From JBDRLV01 sp043812755 (GTDB taxonomy: Bacteria > Patescibacteriota > Patescibacteriia > UBA9934 > GWF2-40-263), in assembly GCA_043812755.1 (NCBI GenBank), contig JBDRLV010000078.1, positions 1 to 7,927 on the forward strand: a stretch of 7,927 bases of DNA, written 5' to 3'. The notes beneath the pieces were generated by a model. It saw only the letters and a program-made list of their open reading frames with translations. It was not told where the DNA came from and did no database searches. Below, piece after piece: positions 1 through 5,400 of this stretch. Positions within the stretch are counted from its first letter, which is position 1. Each line of letters starts with the position of its first letter. Made by a program: the position numbers and the translations under genes.

Positions 1-26
1 TTTTGGTCAATTGTTATCAAAAAATT

Positions 27-131
27 GTCATTCTGAGACTCTTGTTATTAGAGGGTCGAAGAATCTCATTGTATGAACAATGGGATCCTTCCCCTTCGAC
101 TCGCCTATGGCTCGCTCAGGGTCAGGATGAC
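27..131. repeat. Palindromic dispersed-repeat-like element
   Basis: The ends are inverted copies: GTCATTCTGAG at 27-37 pairs with CTCAGG-GTCAGGATGAC at 115-131 with small differences. Inside, GGTCGAAG-AATCTCATTGT (54-72) pairs with ACAATGGGATCC-TTCCCCTTCGAC (77-100). The whole can fold as one long interrupted hairpin. The phrases around the CTTCGAC and CAGGATGACA blocks resemble repeats I remember from many uncultured-bacterium genomes; that is recall, not a search. On the minus strand the element is followed by a run of six T (positions 24-19). It could therefore also terminate transcription of the membrane-protein gene that ends at 159. Confidence 0.7.
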
Positions 132-158
132 AGGATTGAATTGGTTTCGTGGTTATAA

Positions 159-470
159 TCAGATCTGGCTCAAGATCAGAATGTAAACCGCAACAAAGAT
201 GATCATGAATAAAAAGGTTGAAGCGAGTACTTTTACTGCTTCTTTGATTTTTTTATTGAATGCCAAGAGTATTGGATATCCAAATACCAATGACCCACAT
301 ACTGCTGCTGATAATACTAGCAGTGTTAGCACCAAAATTATTGCTAAAATTTCAGGTGTTGCTGAACCAATATTTTCAAGTCCACTCATGAATAAGCTTA
401 TTAGTAAAATATAGAATATTACGCCTGCTGCCTGAAGCAAGCCAATAAAAGCTGGGTGTTTGTTTGTCAT
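159..470 (-). CDS. Small three-helix integral membrane protein, function unknown
   Basis: This 103-residue protein is almost entirely hydrophobic. Likely membrane segments are residues 9-29, about 41-70 (one long or two short segments) and 80-101, with a basic turn (FNKKIKEAVK, 71-80) before the last helix. No catalytic motif or signal peptidase site is visible. The opening NKHPAFIGLLQA and the AAVCGSLVFGYPILLAF stretch resemble small membrane proteins I recall from Candidate Phyla Radiation genomes, where they are annotated only as hypothetical. There is no Shine-Dalgarno before the ATG. A TACAAT hexamer lies 8 bases upstream, so a nearly leaderless transcript is possible, but no good -35 accompanies it. 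The gene ends in TGA, which argues that UGA is a stop in this organism. It stands alone, with repeats on both sides. Function is not inferable. Confidence 0.8.
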   Translation of the reverse strand: MTNKHPAFIGLLQAAGVIFYILLISLFMSGLENIGSATPEILAIILVLTLLVLSAAVCGSLVFGYPILLAFNKKIKEAVKVLASTFLFMIIFVAVYILILSQI

Positions 471-507
471 ACATTTGTATTGTAGCAGAATGATGGTAAT
501 ACGTTTA

Positions 508-541
508 GACCCCCCCTTAATCCCCCCTTAGTAAGGGGGGA
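508..541. repeat. C/G-homopolymer palindrome
   Basis: A perfect 8-base stem (CCCCCCTT, 522-529, with AAGGGGGG, 533-540, loop AGT) is preceded by a second C-run plus TTAAT (510-520). The pattern of a C-run, TTAAT, a C-run, TTAGTAA and a G-run matches a short dispersed palindrome that I recall from several environmental bacterial genomes; this is memory, not a search. It sits between two minus-strand genes and has no T tract of its own in either direction, so it is better called a repeat than a terminator. Confidence 0.6.
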
Positions 542-544
542 CAA

Positions 545-581
545 CGAATAAAACAAAAAACCCCCAGAGCAAAAGGGGGTT
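545..581 (-). terminator. Intrinsic terminator of the ATP-grasp gene
   Basis: Read on the minus strand, AACCCCC (581-575) pairs with GGGGGTT (565-559) across a 9-base loop. A T-rich tail follows (TTTTTTGTTTTATT, about 560-547). The 5' arm overlaps the TAA stop codon of the ATP-grasp gene (582-580), so the terminator begins inside the gene's last codon. Confidence 0.8.
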
Positions 582-1782
582 AGAGTTGGGCGAGTCGTGC
601 GTGAGCTTCGCCAACCATGGAGTGCAGACGAGTATACTCATCAAAGTCATGAGCAAACACAACGCCATAACAGAAGTTGTGTTGAGGCAAAAAGCAGAAA
701 GGAATGAATCCCTGCTTTGCGCCTTGCTCATAAAGAACACGTGCAAAGTGCGTGCACAGCTCATTGCCTGTGATGTTATTTGGCACACTAAAACCCTGCA
801 TGTCAAAGTAGATCACCTTGCCGTACAAGCGCTTGAACAGATCGATGACATACACAGGTGATGTTTTGCGAAAGTTTACCTCAACAAGCCAGACGGTTCC
901 GTTTCGGTCGAGCACAACATCAATTGAACCTGAACCATCTTTCATGAAACCATAGTAGTCACCCAACAGCTTTGTTCCTTGGTGCAGGATTTCGAGTGCA
1001 ACCTCTTTTTTAAGATTGATTGCAGATCCATTGCCTGTATGGTGACCACTTGTATTGATGGTTTGTGTTGTGTAGTGTACTTCGATCACACCACCGTTTT
1101 TCATTGTGAACTGCATGCTAAGGTCTGCGCGTTTGTCTAAACACTCTTGGAGAACCCAGTCCTCAAAGCGCTCATCAACAGGTTCAAGATCATCAACGCT
1201 CTTCAGGAACGGCTGATGCCCTTGGCCTGTTGCAGCATCAGTTGGTTTGAGGTAAACGCACTCACAGGTTTCCAGCATTTGCACAAGTGCAGTTGGGACC
1301 TCATCGCGCTTAACAACCATACCATCTGGGATGTTAAGGGCAGGATCAGTAGCGCATTTTTGAAAGTAGGCCTTGCTGTTCGCGCGCGCTGAATCTTCAG
1401 GGCTGTGGCCATTGATCCTGAATCCATGTCGCTTGGCATGCTCGTAGAGCATTCTATCAAATGACACCTCAGCGTACACATCAACAGGGCGTTTGCCAAG
1501 CAAGCGCCTTGCATGAGAATAGCTGAGTGGTGCGTTTGTTGTGATAGCCCTAACATCATCGGATGAAAGCATGTAGACATTGGTATCAGTTGGGCCAAGG
1601 CCCATGCGATTGAGCCATTTGATTTCATCAAGAATTGGCTGGCGCGCAACTCCGCGCTGGCCAAAAAGCACAATGTCATCAAGTTCTGCTGCAATGAGTG
1701 CTCGTTGTTGAAGTCCACACTGTGGATCTTTCACGCCAACAAACAATCCACTTGTAAGATGGAAAAGAACATTTCGGTCCAT
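580..1782 (-). CDS. ATP-grasp ligase, possibly of the preATP-grasp / PGM1-like peptide-ligase type
   Basis: The 400-residue protein has the order of an ATP-grasp enzyme. An N-terminal region (1-130) comes first, then the nucleotide-binding strand and glycine-rich loop (VYLKP with K179, then TGQGHQPF, 185-192). The hinge is VLQECL (E213). The metal/ATP site is GSGSIDVVLD (D288) and VEVNFRKT (E301, N303, R305). Such enzymes activate a carboxylate as acyl-phosphate and join it to an amine or thiol; the substrate is not evident. The EVNFRKTSPVYVIDL stretch and the C-terminal tail (GVVFAHDFDEYTRLHSMVGEAHA) recall preATP-grasp/PGM1-like peptide ligases; this is an impression without alignment. AAAGGAGG four bases before the ATG fixes the start. 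The gene is monocistronic, with its own terminator and a 300-base leader region carrying a consensus promoter, a possible attenuator and a palindromic element. Its codon use and strong Shine-Dalgarno match the 2378-4015 gene rather than the metal genes. Confidence 0.85.
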   Translation of the reverse strand: MDRNVLFHLTSGLFVGVKDPQCGLQQRALIAAELDDIVLFGQRGVARQPILDEIKWLNRMGLGPTDTNVYMLSSDDVRAITTNAPLSYSHARRLLGKRPVDVYAEVSFDRMLYEHAKRHGFRINGHSPEDSARANSKAYFQKCATDPALNIPDGMVVKRDEVPTALVQMLETCECVYLKPTDAATGQGHQPFLKSVDDLEPVDERFEDWVLQECLDKRADLSMQFTMKNGGVIEVHYTTQTINTSGHHTGNGSAINLKKEVALEILHQGTKLLGDYYGFMKDGSGSIDVVLDRNGTVWLVEVNFRKTSPVYVIDLFKRLYGKVIYFDMQGFSVPNNITGNELCTHFARVLYEQGAKQGFIPFCFLPQHNFCYGVVFAHDFDEYTRLHSMVGEAHARLAQL

Positions 1783-1817
1783 GTTGCCTCCTTTGACTGG
1801 GTCTGATTATCTAAACC

Positions 1818-1935
1818 GGTAGCCGCAAGCTTTTCCGCCTCAGCCAGAGGCTGATGGGCCTTTGGCTCAAAAGGCGGATCAGCCTATGGCTGAAGCTTGC
1901 GTTTTATTAAGCGCAGCCTAAAGGCTGCGGCTACC
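1818..1935. repeat. Multi-armed palindromic element (MITE/REP-like)
   Basis: The outer ends are a perfect 10-base inverted repeat: GGTAGCCGCA (1818-1827) and TGCGGCTACC (1926-1935). A second, overlapping perfect 9-base pair is CGCAAGCTT (1824-1832) with AAGCTTGCG (1893-1901). Inside are CCGCCT (1835-1840) with AGGCGG (1872-1877) and four mini-hairpins of the form GCC-N3/4-GGC: TCAGCC-AGA-GGCTGA (1840-1854), GCC-TTT-GGC (1858-1866), TCAGCC-TAT-GGCTGA (1879-1893) and GCAGCC-TAAA-GGCTGC (1913-1928). It resembles a non-autonomous mobile repeat. It sits between the promoter/terminator unit at 1947-2094 and the ATP-grasp gene. Confidence 0.75.
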
Positions 1936-1946
1936 AGTCATAGGCG

Positions 1947-1980
1947 AAATAAAACACCCTGCCGGTACACAGCAGGGCAT
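1947..1980 (-). terminator. Intrinsic terminator in the leader of the ATP-grasp gene
   Basis: On the minus strand CCCTGC (1977-1972) pairs with GCAGGG (1962-1957) across a 9-base loop. Wobble and A-T pairs extend the stem by up to three, and the tail is TGTTTTATTT (1956-1947). The plus-strand orientation lacks a comparable T tract. No large minus-strand gene ends here, so it must serve the short transcript that starts near 2058. Confidence 0.65.
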
Positions 1981-2006
1981 CTTTATATCAAAAATACTCT
2001 ACCGCG

Positions 2007-2054
2007 TCAAGCAGGGCTCATCATCATGTTGGTTGTTTGCTGATTCTTATTCAT
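2007..2054 (-). CDS. 15-codon ORF, candidate leader peptide
   Basis: An ATG about four bases downstream of the expected transcription start opens a 15-residue frame reading MNKNQQTTNMMMSPA, then TGA. It is short, has no Shine-Dalgarno and could be chance. What favours it is position: it lies between a perfect promoter and an intrinsic terminator, it has three consecutive Met codons (2027-2019), and its last codons contain a copy of the terminator's 5' arm. If translated, a nearly leaderless mRNA would be required. I place it as a possible regulatory leader peptide; a non-coding small RNA is the main alternative. Confidence 0.3.
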   Translation of the reverse strand: MNKNQQTTNMMMSPA

Positions 2055-2064
2055 ATGCAATGAC

Positions 2065-2094
2065 ATTATAGATTAAGCAGTAATAGCATGTCAA
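2065..2094 (-). promoter_or_regulatory. Consensus sigma70-type promoter
   Basis: On the minus strand a perfect TTGACA (2094-2089) is followed 18 bases later by a perfect TATAAT (2070-2065). Transcription would start around 2058 and run toward the ATP-grasp gene. It first meets the short ORF (2054-2007) and the terminator (1980-1947). This is the best promoter in the window. Confidence 0.75.
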
Positions 2095-2113
2095 ATATTG
2101 AAAGATGAATTTA

Positions 2114-2142
2114 TTGGTAATAACTTGACAAAATGGTAGAAT
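2114..2142 (+). promoter_or_regulatory. Candidate promoter for the 2378-4015 gene
   Basis: TTGGTA (2114-2119), a 17-base spacer and TAGAAT (2137-2142) point rightward and would give a start near 2150. It diverges from the promoter at 2065-2094 with about 20 bases between their -35 boxes. A second -10-like TATAAT lies at 2241-2246 inside the foldback, without a clear -35. If the upstream site is used, the 5' leader is about 230 bases and contains the whole foldback. Confidence 0.4.
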
Positions 2143-2161
2143 CGTGATAGGTTTAGGTGTC

Positions 2162-2190
2162 AAAAAAATTAGGTTTTTGGCTTAGAACCT
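2162..2190 (-). terminator. Possible minus-strand terminator beside the foldback
   Basis: On the minus strand AGGTT (2190-2186) can pair with AACCT (2175-2171), followed by seven T (2168-2162). The stem is only five pairs with a 10-base loop, so it is a weak call. It lies directly after the left end of the foldback at 2193 and would end a minus-strand transcript of that structure. Confidence 0.35.
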
Positions 2191-2192
2191 TT

Positions 2193-2356
2193 AGGCACTA
2201 CCACCAAATACCATTTCGGCTGCAATTTCTATATTTTGGTTATAATCGTCTTAAACTTTTTCACCTTAGCTTATTGCTAAGCTTCAAAAGTTGTGCAACG
2301 ATTCTACCTCAAAGTATAGAAATTTCGCCTTGAAAGCGTATTTGGTGGCAGTACCT
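2193..2356. repeat. 164-base rod-like foldback; MITE-like element or structured RNA
   Basis: All paired blocks nest around one centre near 2273. AGGCACTACCACCAAATAC (2193-2211) pairs with 2338-2356 (17 of 19), AATTTCTATA (2224-2233) with 2315-2324, AATCGT (2244-2249) with 2298-2303, AACTTTT (2254-2260) with 2286-2292, and CTTAGC (2265-2270) with GCTAAG (2276-2281) around a TTATT loop. Small internal loops separate the blocks. Both mismatches in the outer stem are A-C on the plus strand, which become G-U pairs in a minus-strand RNA. Possible TTA duplications flank it (2191-2193 and 2356-2358, partly overlapping the arms). It ends about 10 bases before the Shine-Dalgarno of the next gene. It could be a mobile foldback, a structured RNA, or a 5'-leader element; the sequence alone does not decide. 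Confidence 0.7.
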
Positions 2357-2377
2357 TAAAAAAAGAAAGGAGGTCCA

Positions 2378-4015
2378 GTGGGATCTATTCTTATATATGC
2401 ACTGTTGTTCATTGGATTGCCTCTGACTGGACTGCGCATTTCGCAACTTCTGAAACTGCAGAAGCAGTTTGCCAAAAGAGCTAAAACTTGGAACAAAATG
2501 ATCGAGGCTGCAACAGATAGGTACCTCGAGTTCATTGCAACACGCGATGCAATTGTGCCAAGTGGAAAAGCCACAGGCAAGACTCTTGAGATGCTTTCAG
2601 AAGTGTGTGCTCAAGTTGATCATGTTTTTGCAAGCATTCAGCGTCTTGAAGAGCATGTTGCTGTGTGCCAACGTTTGGCAGGCAAGGCAACTGTTTTCAG
2701 CATGACTCCAATGCGCGAGGCATTGATCAAGATTGACCGCATGCTTGAACTTCCAGACACCACAAGTCCACAGCAAAGACGTGGGCTGTTTGATGGGCAA
2801 CAAGCAAGCATTGCTGTTGTTGATGCAGAGGAATACTCGCGCCAGCTTGAGTACAAGTTTGAAGCAGCAATGATTCAATGGGAATCTCTGGCCGGCAAAG
2901 TCAGGCCTGATCATCGCTCTGCAGAAAAAGCATTTTCAGTGCAAGATGTTGATGCTTTACGAGCTCGCGCAAGAGAGCTTGATGTTCCGCCAAAGTGGTT
3001 GCGCGTGCATCCGCTTTTCAAAAATCCTGAGGTCGTTCATCATGACATGAATATTGTGCGAAGGTCTGATCCGATCGGGTATACTCAAGAGCTTGCAAAA
3101 CAACTTGAAGCAGAGCGTGTAGTTGTTCTGCGCATGAAAAAGCTGTTTGAAGCAATTGAGCAAGTGCGAAATGTGCGTGTCAGCACTATTCCATCGTTCA
3201 ATGCTGGGGTTCTCAAAAGAGAGGACGATCCGTCGATTACATTTGAACAGGCCAAACAGGCTGACGGTCGTTTGTCTGAACTGCTCATGATGTCATCCAG
3301 TGTTGATGAAGTTGTGCGTCAGGCGCAAATGGCCAAGGATCTGTATGCGAAGTTTGCTTTGCAGATTGGTCCTGCTCAGACAGCTATTTTTAAGACAGCG
3401 GAGTTGATGGCAAGGGCCAAAACATTGTTGTCGGATGTTCCTGCAAGCAATGTAAAGGCTCAGATTGCATTGGCTACGGCAAGTGCGAGTCACAGCAATA
3501 TGGGTTTCGGCAATTTTGCACAAGAGGCAGATCGTTTGTCTGCACTGGCCAAACAAAAACATGAGGAAGCCCAAGGTCTTAACAGGGCTGGTCGTCATGT
3601 TGAGGCAGTGCGTGTTGCAAGCGAATCTGTAGATGCAAGCGAAAAGTTGCGTCAGCTATGTGCACAAGTGCTCAGGCAATGTGAGGCTCAAGAAGGAAAG
3701 AAATCCTTGTACGCAATGAGAATCAAGCTCTTGCGAGCCAGATACATTCAAGTGGCAATGCGAGCAGAATCGGCTGGCAGTTCCACAGGAGTGCTTCCTA
3801 TTCTGCGGATTGTTGAAAACAACACAAGCCCTCAGGACTATGGTGTTTTGAACGCTGATCTTGATGCTCAAGAAGCAGCTCTTGAAAAAGCGCTCTTGGT
3901 AGTTGAGAACAAGAGTGGGCACTCTGTTGTGACCACTGTTCATGATAATGCACAAGACGATGTATTGCGTCGTAAGAGGCAAATGGCAAGCGCCTTGCGT
4001 GCAGGGCAAAGATAA
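2378..4015 (+). CDS. Membrane-anchored, mostly helical protein of unknown function
   Basis: The 545-residue protein starts with one membrane segment (residues 3-19) followed by a basic stretch (R20, K26, K29, K33, R34, K36). By the positive-inside rule the rest lies in the cytoplasm. The body is long, charged and Ala/Leu/Glu/Arg-rich, suggesting helical bundles or coiled coils. Residues about 381-425 (AQEADRLSAL..., with AGRHVEAVRVA) look like a TPR-type helical hairpin. A Pro-rich break (PPKWLRVHPLFKNP, 204-217) splits it in two. No catalytic motif is seen. The architecture and length resemble the division regulator EzrA, but I see no sequence match and do not claim homology; LemA-like proteins are another comparison. 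GTG is chosen because AGGAGG sits four bases upstream and an in-frame TAA is at 2357. It is alone, with a foldback in its leader and a terminator after it. Confidence 0.8.
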   Translation: MGSILIYALLFIGLPLTGLRISQLLKLQKQFAKRAKTWNKMIEAATDRYLEFIATRDAIVPSGKATGKTLEMLSEVCAQVDHVFASIQRLEEHVAVCQRLAGKATVFSMTPMREALIKIDRMLELPDTTSPQQRRGLFDGQQASIAVVDAEEYSRQLEYKFEAAMIQWESLAGKVRPDHRSAEKAFSVQDVDALRARARELDVPPKWLRVHPLFKNPEVVHHDMNIVRRSDPIGYTQELAKQLEAERVVVLRMKKLFEAIEQVRNVRVSTIPSFNAGVLKREDDPSITFEQAKQADGRLSELLMMSSSVDEVVRQAQMAKDLYAKFALQIGPAQTAIFKTAELMARAKTLLSDVPASNVKAQIALATASASHSNMGFGNFAQEADRLSALAKQKHEEAQGLNRAGRHVEAVRVASESVDASEKLRQLCAQVLRQCEAQEGKKSLYAMRIKLLRARYIQVAMRAESAGSSTGVLPILRIVENNTSPQDYGVLNADLDAQEAALEKALLVVENKSGHSVVTTVHDNAQDDVLRRKRQMASALRAGQR

Positions 4016-4029
4016 GTTCTTTGAGATAC

Positions 4030-4060
4030 AAAAGCACCCAGATTTCTCGGGTGCTCTTTT
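4030..4060. terminator. Bidirectional terminator between convergent genes
   Basis: AGCACCC (4033-4039) pairs with GGGTGCT (4049-4055) across a 9-base loop. The plus side ends in CTTTT (4056-4060) and the minus side in TTTTGT (from 4033 downward). It lies 15-45 bases after the stop of the helical protein and 15-45 after the stop of the ZIP gene, so it serves both. Confidence 0.85.
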
Positions 4061-4074
4061 AATTGAAGGTTTTT

Positions 4075-4866
4075 TTAATGTTCTGCAAACGGCAAAAGTT
4101 TCATCAGAAGAATAAGTGCAATTCCAAGTATGAATATTAATATATTTTTTGCTATGGCTTTGCCGTTTTTTGTATGCTTTAATTCAGGAACAAGATCAGA
4201 GGCTGCAATGTAAATAAAGCCACCCGCAGCAATTGGTAATAAAAACAGTACTGCATTTTCTGAGGTTCCTGAAAAATAGAATCCTATTAATCCTCCAATC
4301 ACAGCAGTTAATCCTGAAATGAAATTAAATAGAAGCGCTTTACTTTTTTTATAACCTCCATACACAAGCACTCCAAAATCACCAATTTCTTGTGGAATCT
4401 CATGGAGGGCAATAGTGATTGTTGTAATAATTCCAAACGCTGGATTAACAATAAATGAGGCTGCAATAATAAGTCCATCAACAAGATTGTGTACTCCATC
4501 TCCAACAAGTATTAACAAGGTCATTGGTTTTTTTGGTTCGCAACCGTGCTTACAATCTTCTTGATGATCATGTACATGGTGGTGGTGATGCCAATTCAAG
4601 AATTGTTCTAGTAGTAAAAAGATCAGAAATCCTAGAATGACGAAGAGGAAAATTTGTTCAAGATCTTGGGGTTCGCTACCTATTTCTTGAATTGATTCAG
4701 GAATCAAGTGAAGAAAAGCACCGCCTATTAATCCGCCACCTGCAAGAGCAACCATAGTTATGAGAAATTTATCTAATACCTTTTTTGATAGTATGATTAC
4801 AAGAATGCCCACAATTGAGATAAGGCTTACAGCAAGAGTCGCGAGAATTATATATAGTAATGTCAT
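4075..4866 (-). CDS. ZIP-family divalent metal transporter
   Basis: This 263-residue polytopic membrane protein carries the family signatures. HNLVDG (126-131) lies in the fourth helix and HEIPQE (155-160) in the fifth; these residues form the binuclear metal site in ZIP proteins. The 3-4 loop is rich in metal ligands: five consecutive His at 93-97, then H99, H101, C105, H107, C109. ZIP proteins move Zn2+, Fe2+ or Mn2+ into the cytoplasm; which metal cannot be read here. Length is normal for a bacterial ZIP. No Shine-Dalgarno precedes the ATG; the start follows from the first membrane helix. The gene diverges from the copper operon, and an inverted repeat at 4907-4934 lies in the shared upstream gap. 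It ends at the convergent terminator. Confidence 0.92.
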   Translation of the reverse strand: MTLLYIILATLAVSLISIVGILVIILSKKVLDKFLITMVALAGGGLIGGAFLHLIPESIQEIGSEPQDLEQIFLFVILGFLIFLLLEQFLNWHHHHHVHDHQEDCKHGCEPKKPMTLLILVGDGVHNLVDGLIIAASFIVNPAFGIITTITIALHEIPQEIGDFGVLVYGGYKKSKALLFNFISGLTAVIGGLIGFYFSGTSENAVLFLLPIAAGGFIYIAASDLVPELKHTKNGKAIAKNILIFILGIALILLMKLLPFAEH

Positions 4867-4906
4867 AGAATGAAGATTGTTTTGGTGTGTATTATTATTT
4901 GTTTAG

Positions 4907-4934
4907 CTTAACAATAGTATAGCATGTTGTTAAG
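4907..4934. promoter_or_regulatory. Inverted repeat, candidate metal-responsive operator
   Basis: CTTAACAA (4907-4914) and TTGTTAAG (4927-4934) are perfect 8-base inverted copies separated by 12 bases. The site is in the 97-base gap between the divergent ZIP gene and the copper operon. Each arm holds a TTGTTA that could be a -35 on its own strand. It does not match the Fur, MntR or CopY boxes I know, so the regulator is unknown. Confidence 0.45.
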
Positions 4935-4955
4935 AGTTAAAAAACAATGTAATAT
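4927..4955 (+). promoter_or_regulatory. Candidate promoter of the copper operon
   Basis: TTGTTA (4927-4932), 17 bases, TAATAT (4950-4955). The predicted start (about 4962) is only a couple of bases before the ATG at 4964. With no Shine-Dalgarno there, a leaderless mRNA is suggested. The -35 is inside the right arm of the inverted repeat. Confidence 0.4.
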
Positions 4956-4963
4956 GTAAAAAC

Positions 4964-5353
4964 ATGAGTAACCAAATAATACAATTGGAAAAATATACTT
5001 GTAGCATATTTTTGACTGTCTTTTTTCTTTTTGTGCCTTTTATTGATTCGGTTCATGCTCACTTTATGCCACAGGCCAACATGGGGGGCTCGTATCATCA
5101 AATGCAAAACGATGGCGATTGTCAGACAGACAAGTCTCCAGTGAAGTCATGCATGGATCATTGTCTTGGATCAATGCATGTTGCCAACACAACAAGTTTG
5201 AGTTTCACACAACAATCAGGTGTAAAAAATTTGATTCATTCAGATAATGTTCTTCATAAACCAGAATTTCAAAACAGGACGATCGGTTTTAGAGAGCACA
5301 AACATTATTACATCCAAAAGACAATTTTACTTTCAACACAAAAGAAAGAATAA
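4964..5353 (+). CDS. Small secreted protein with Cys/Met/His cluster, likely metal-binding
   Basis: The 129-residue protein has a signal sequence: a hydrophobic stretch at 12-28, then DSVHA with a plausible cleavage after A32. The mature part begins with potential metal ligands: H33, M35, M40, H45, M47, then C53 and the compact group C63-M64-D-H66-C67-L-G-S-M71-H72. The C-terminal half (80-129) is polar, without visible motifs. I do not recognise a named family. Role is inferred from the ligand cluster and from being first in an operon with a cupredoxin fusion and CopA: periplasmic or surface capture of copper. No Shine-Dalgarno is present; the start lies immediately after a promoter-like sequence. 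Its stop codon is inside the nested hairpin that reaches the next gene. Confidence 0.75.
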   Translation: MSNQIIQLEKYTCSIFLTVFFLFVPFIDSVHAHFMPQANMGGSYHQMQNDGDCQTDKSPVKSCMDHCLGSMHVANTTSLSFTQQSGVKNLIHSDNVLHKPEFQNRTIGFREHKHYYIQKTILLSTQKKE

Positions 5354-5398
5354 TAATACTGTTTATTTCAGCGAAATAGATTTAATTTATTATTCTTT
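5345..5398 (+). promoter_or_regulatory. Nested stem-loop joining stop and start codons
   Basis: A perfect 12-base inverted repeat, AAAGAATAATAA (5345-5356) and TTATTATTCTTT (5387-5398), encloses a second perfect hairpin, TATTTC-AGC-GAAATA (5364-5378), with the same centre. The outer 5' arm covers the stop codon of the secreted protein (5351-5353). The 3' arm ends two bases before the ATG at 5401 and runs into five T. No Shine-Dalgarno is found in this gap. It could control translation of the fusion gene or partly terminate transcription. Confidence 0.55.
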
Positions 5399-5400
5399 TT

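Noticed and set aside
1203..1718. 171-residue minus-strand ORF overlapping the ATP-grasp gene
   Set aside because: It lies in another frame of the same strand as a gene with clear ATP-grasp motifs and has no recognisable domain; it is a shadow.
1840..1928. CRISPR-like array from repeated GCC-N-GGC units
   Set aside because: The units are irregular, very short and palindromic without uniform spacers; they are arms of one folded element.
2125..2130. Perfect TTGACA on the plus strand
   Set aside because: At 16-18 bases downstream there is only TAGGTT-like sequence, so it has no convincing -10; the TTGGTA/TAGAAT pair is preferred.
2193..2356. Calling the foldback 6S RNA, RNase P RNA or tmRNA
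   Set aside because: None of the conserved sequence motifs I know for RNase P or tmRNA is present and no promoter was found for a 6S-like transcript; only the rod shape is similar.
4564..4585. His-run of the ZIP protein as a cloning tag
   Set aside because: It lies inside the 3-4 loop with further His/Cys ligands, as in natural ZIP transporters, and codons are mixed.
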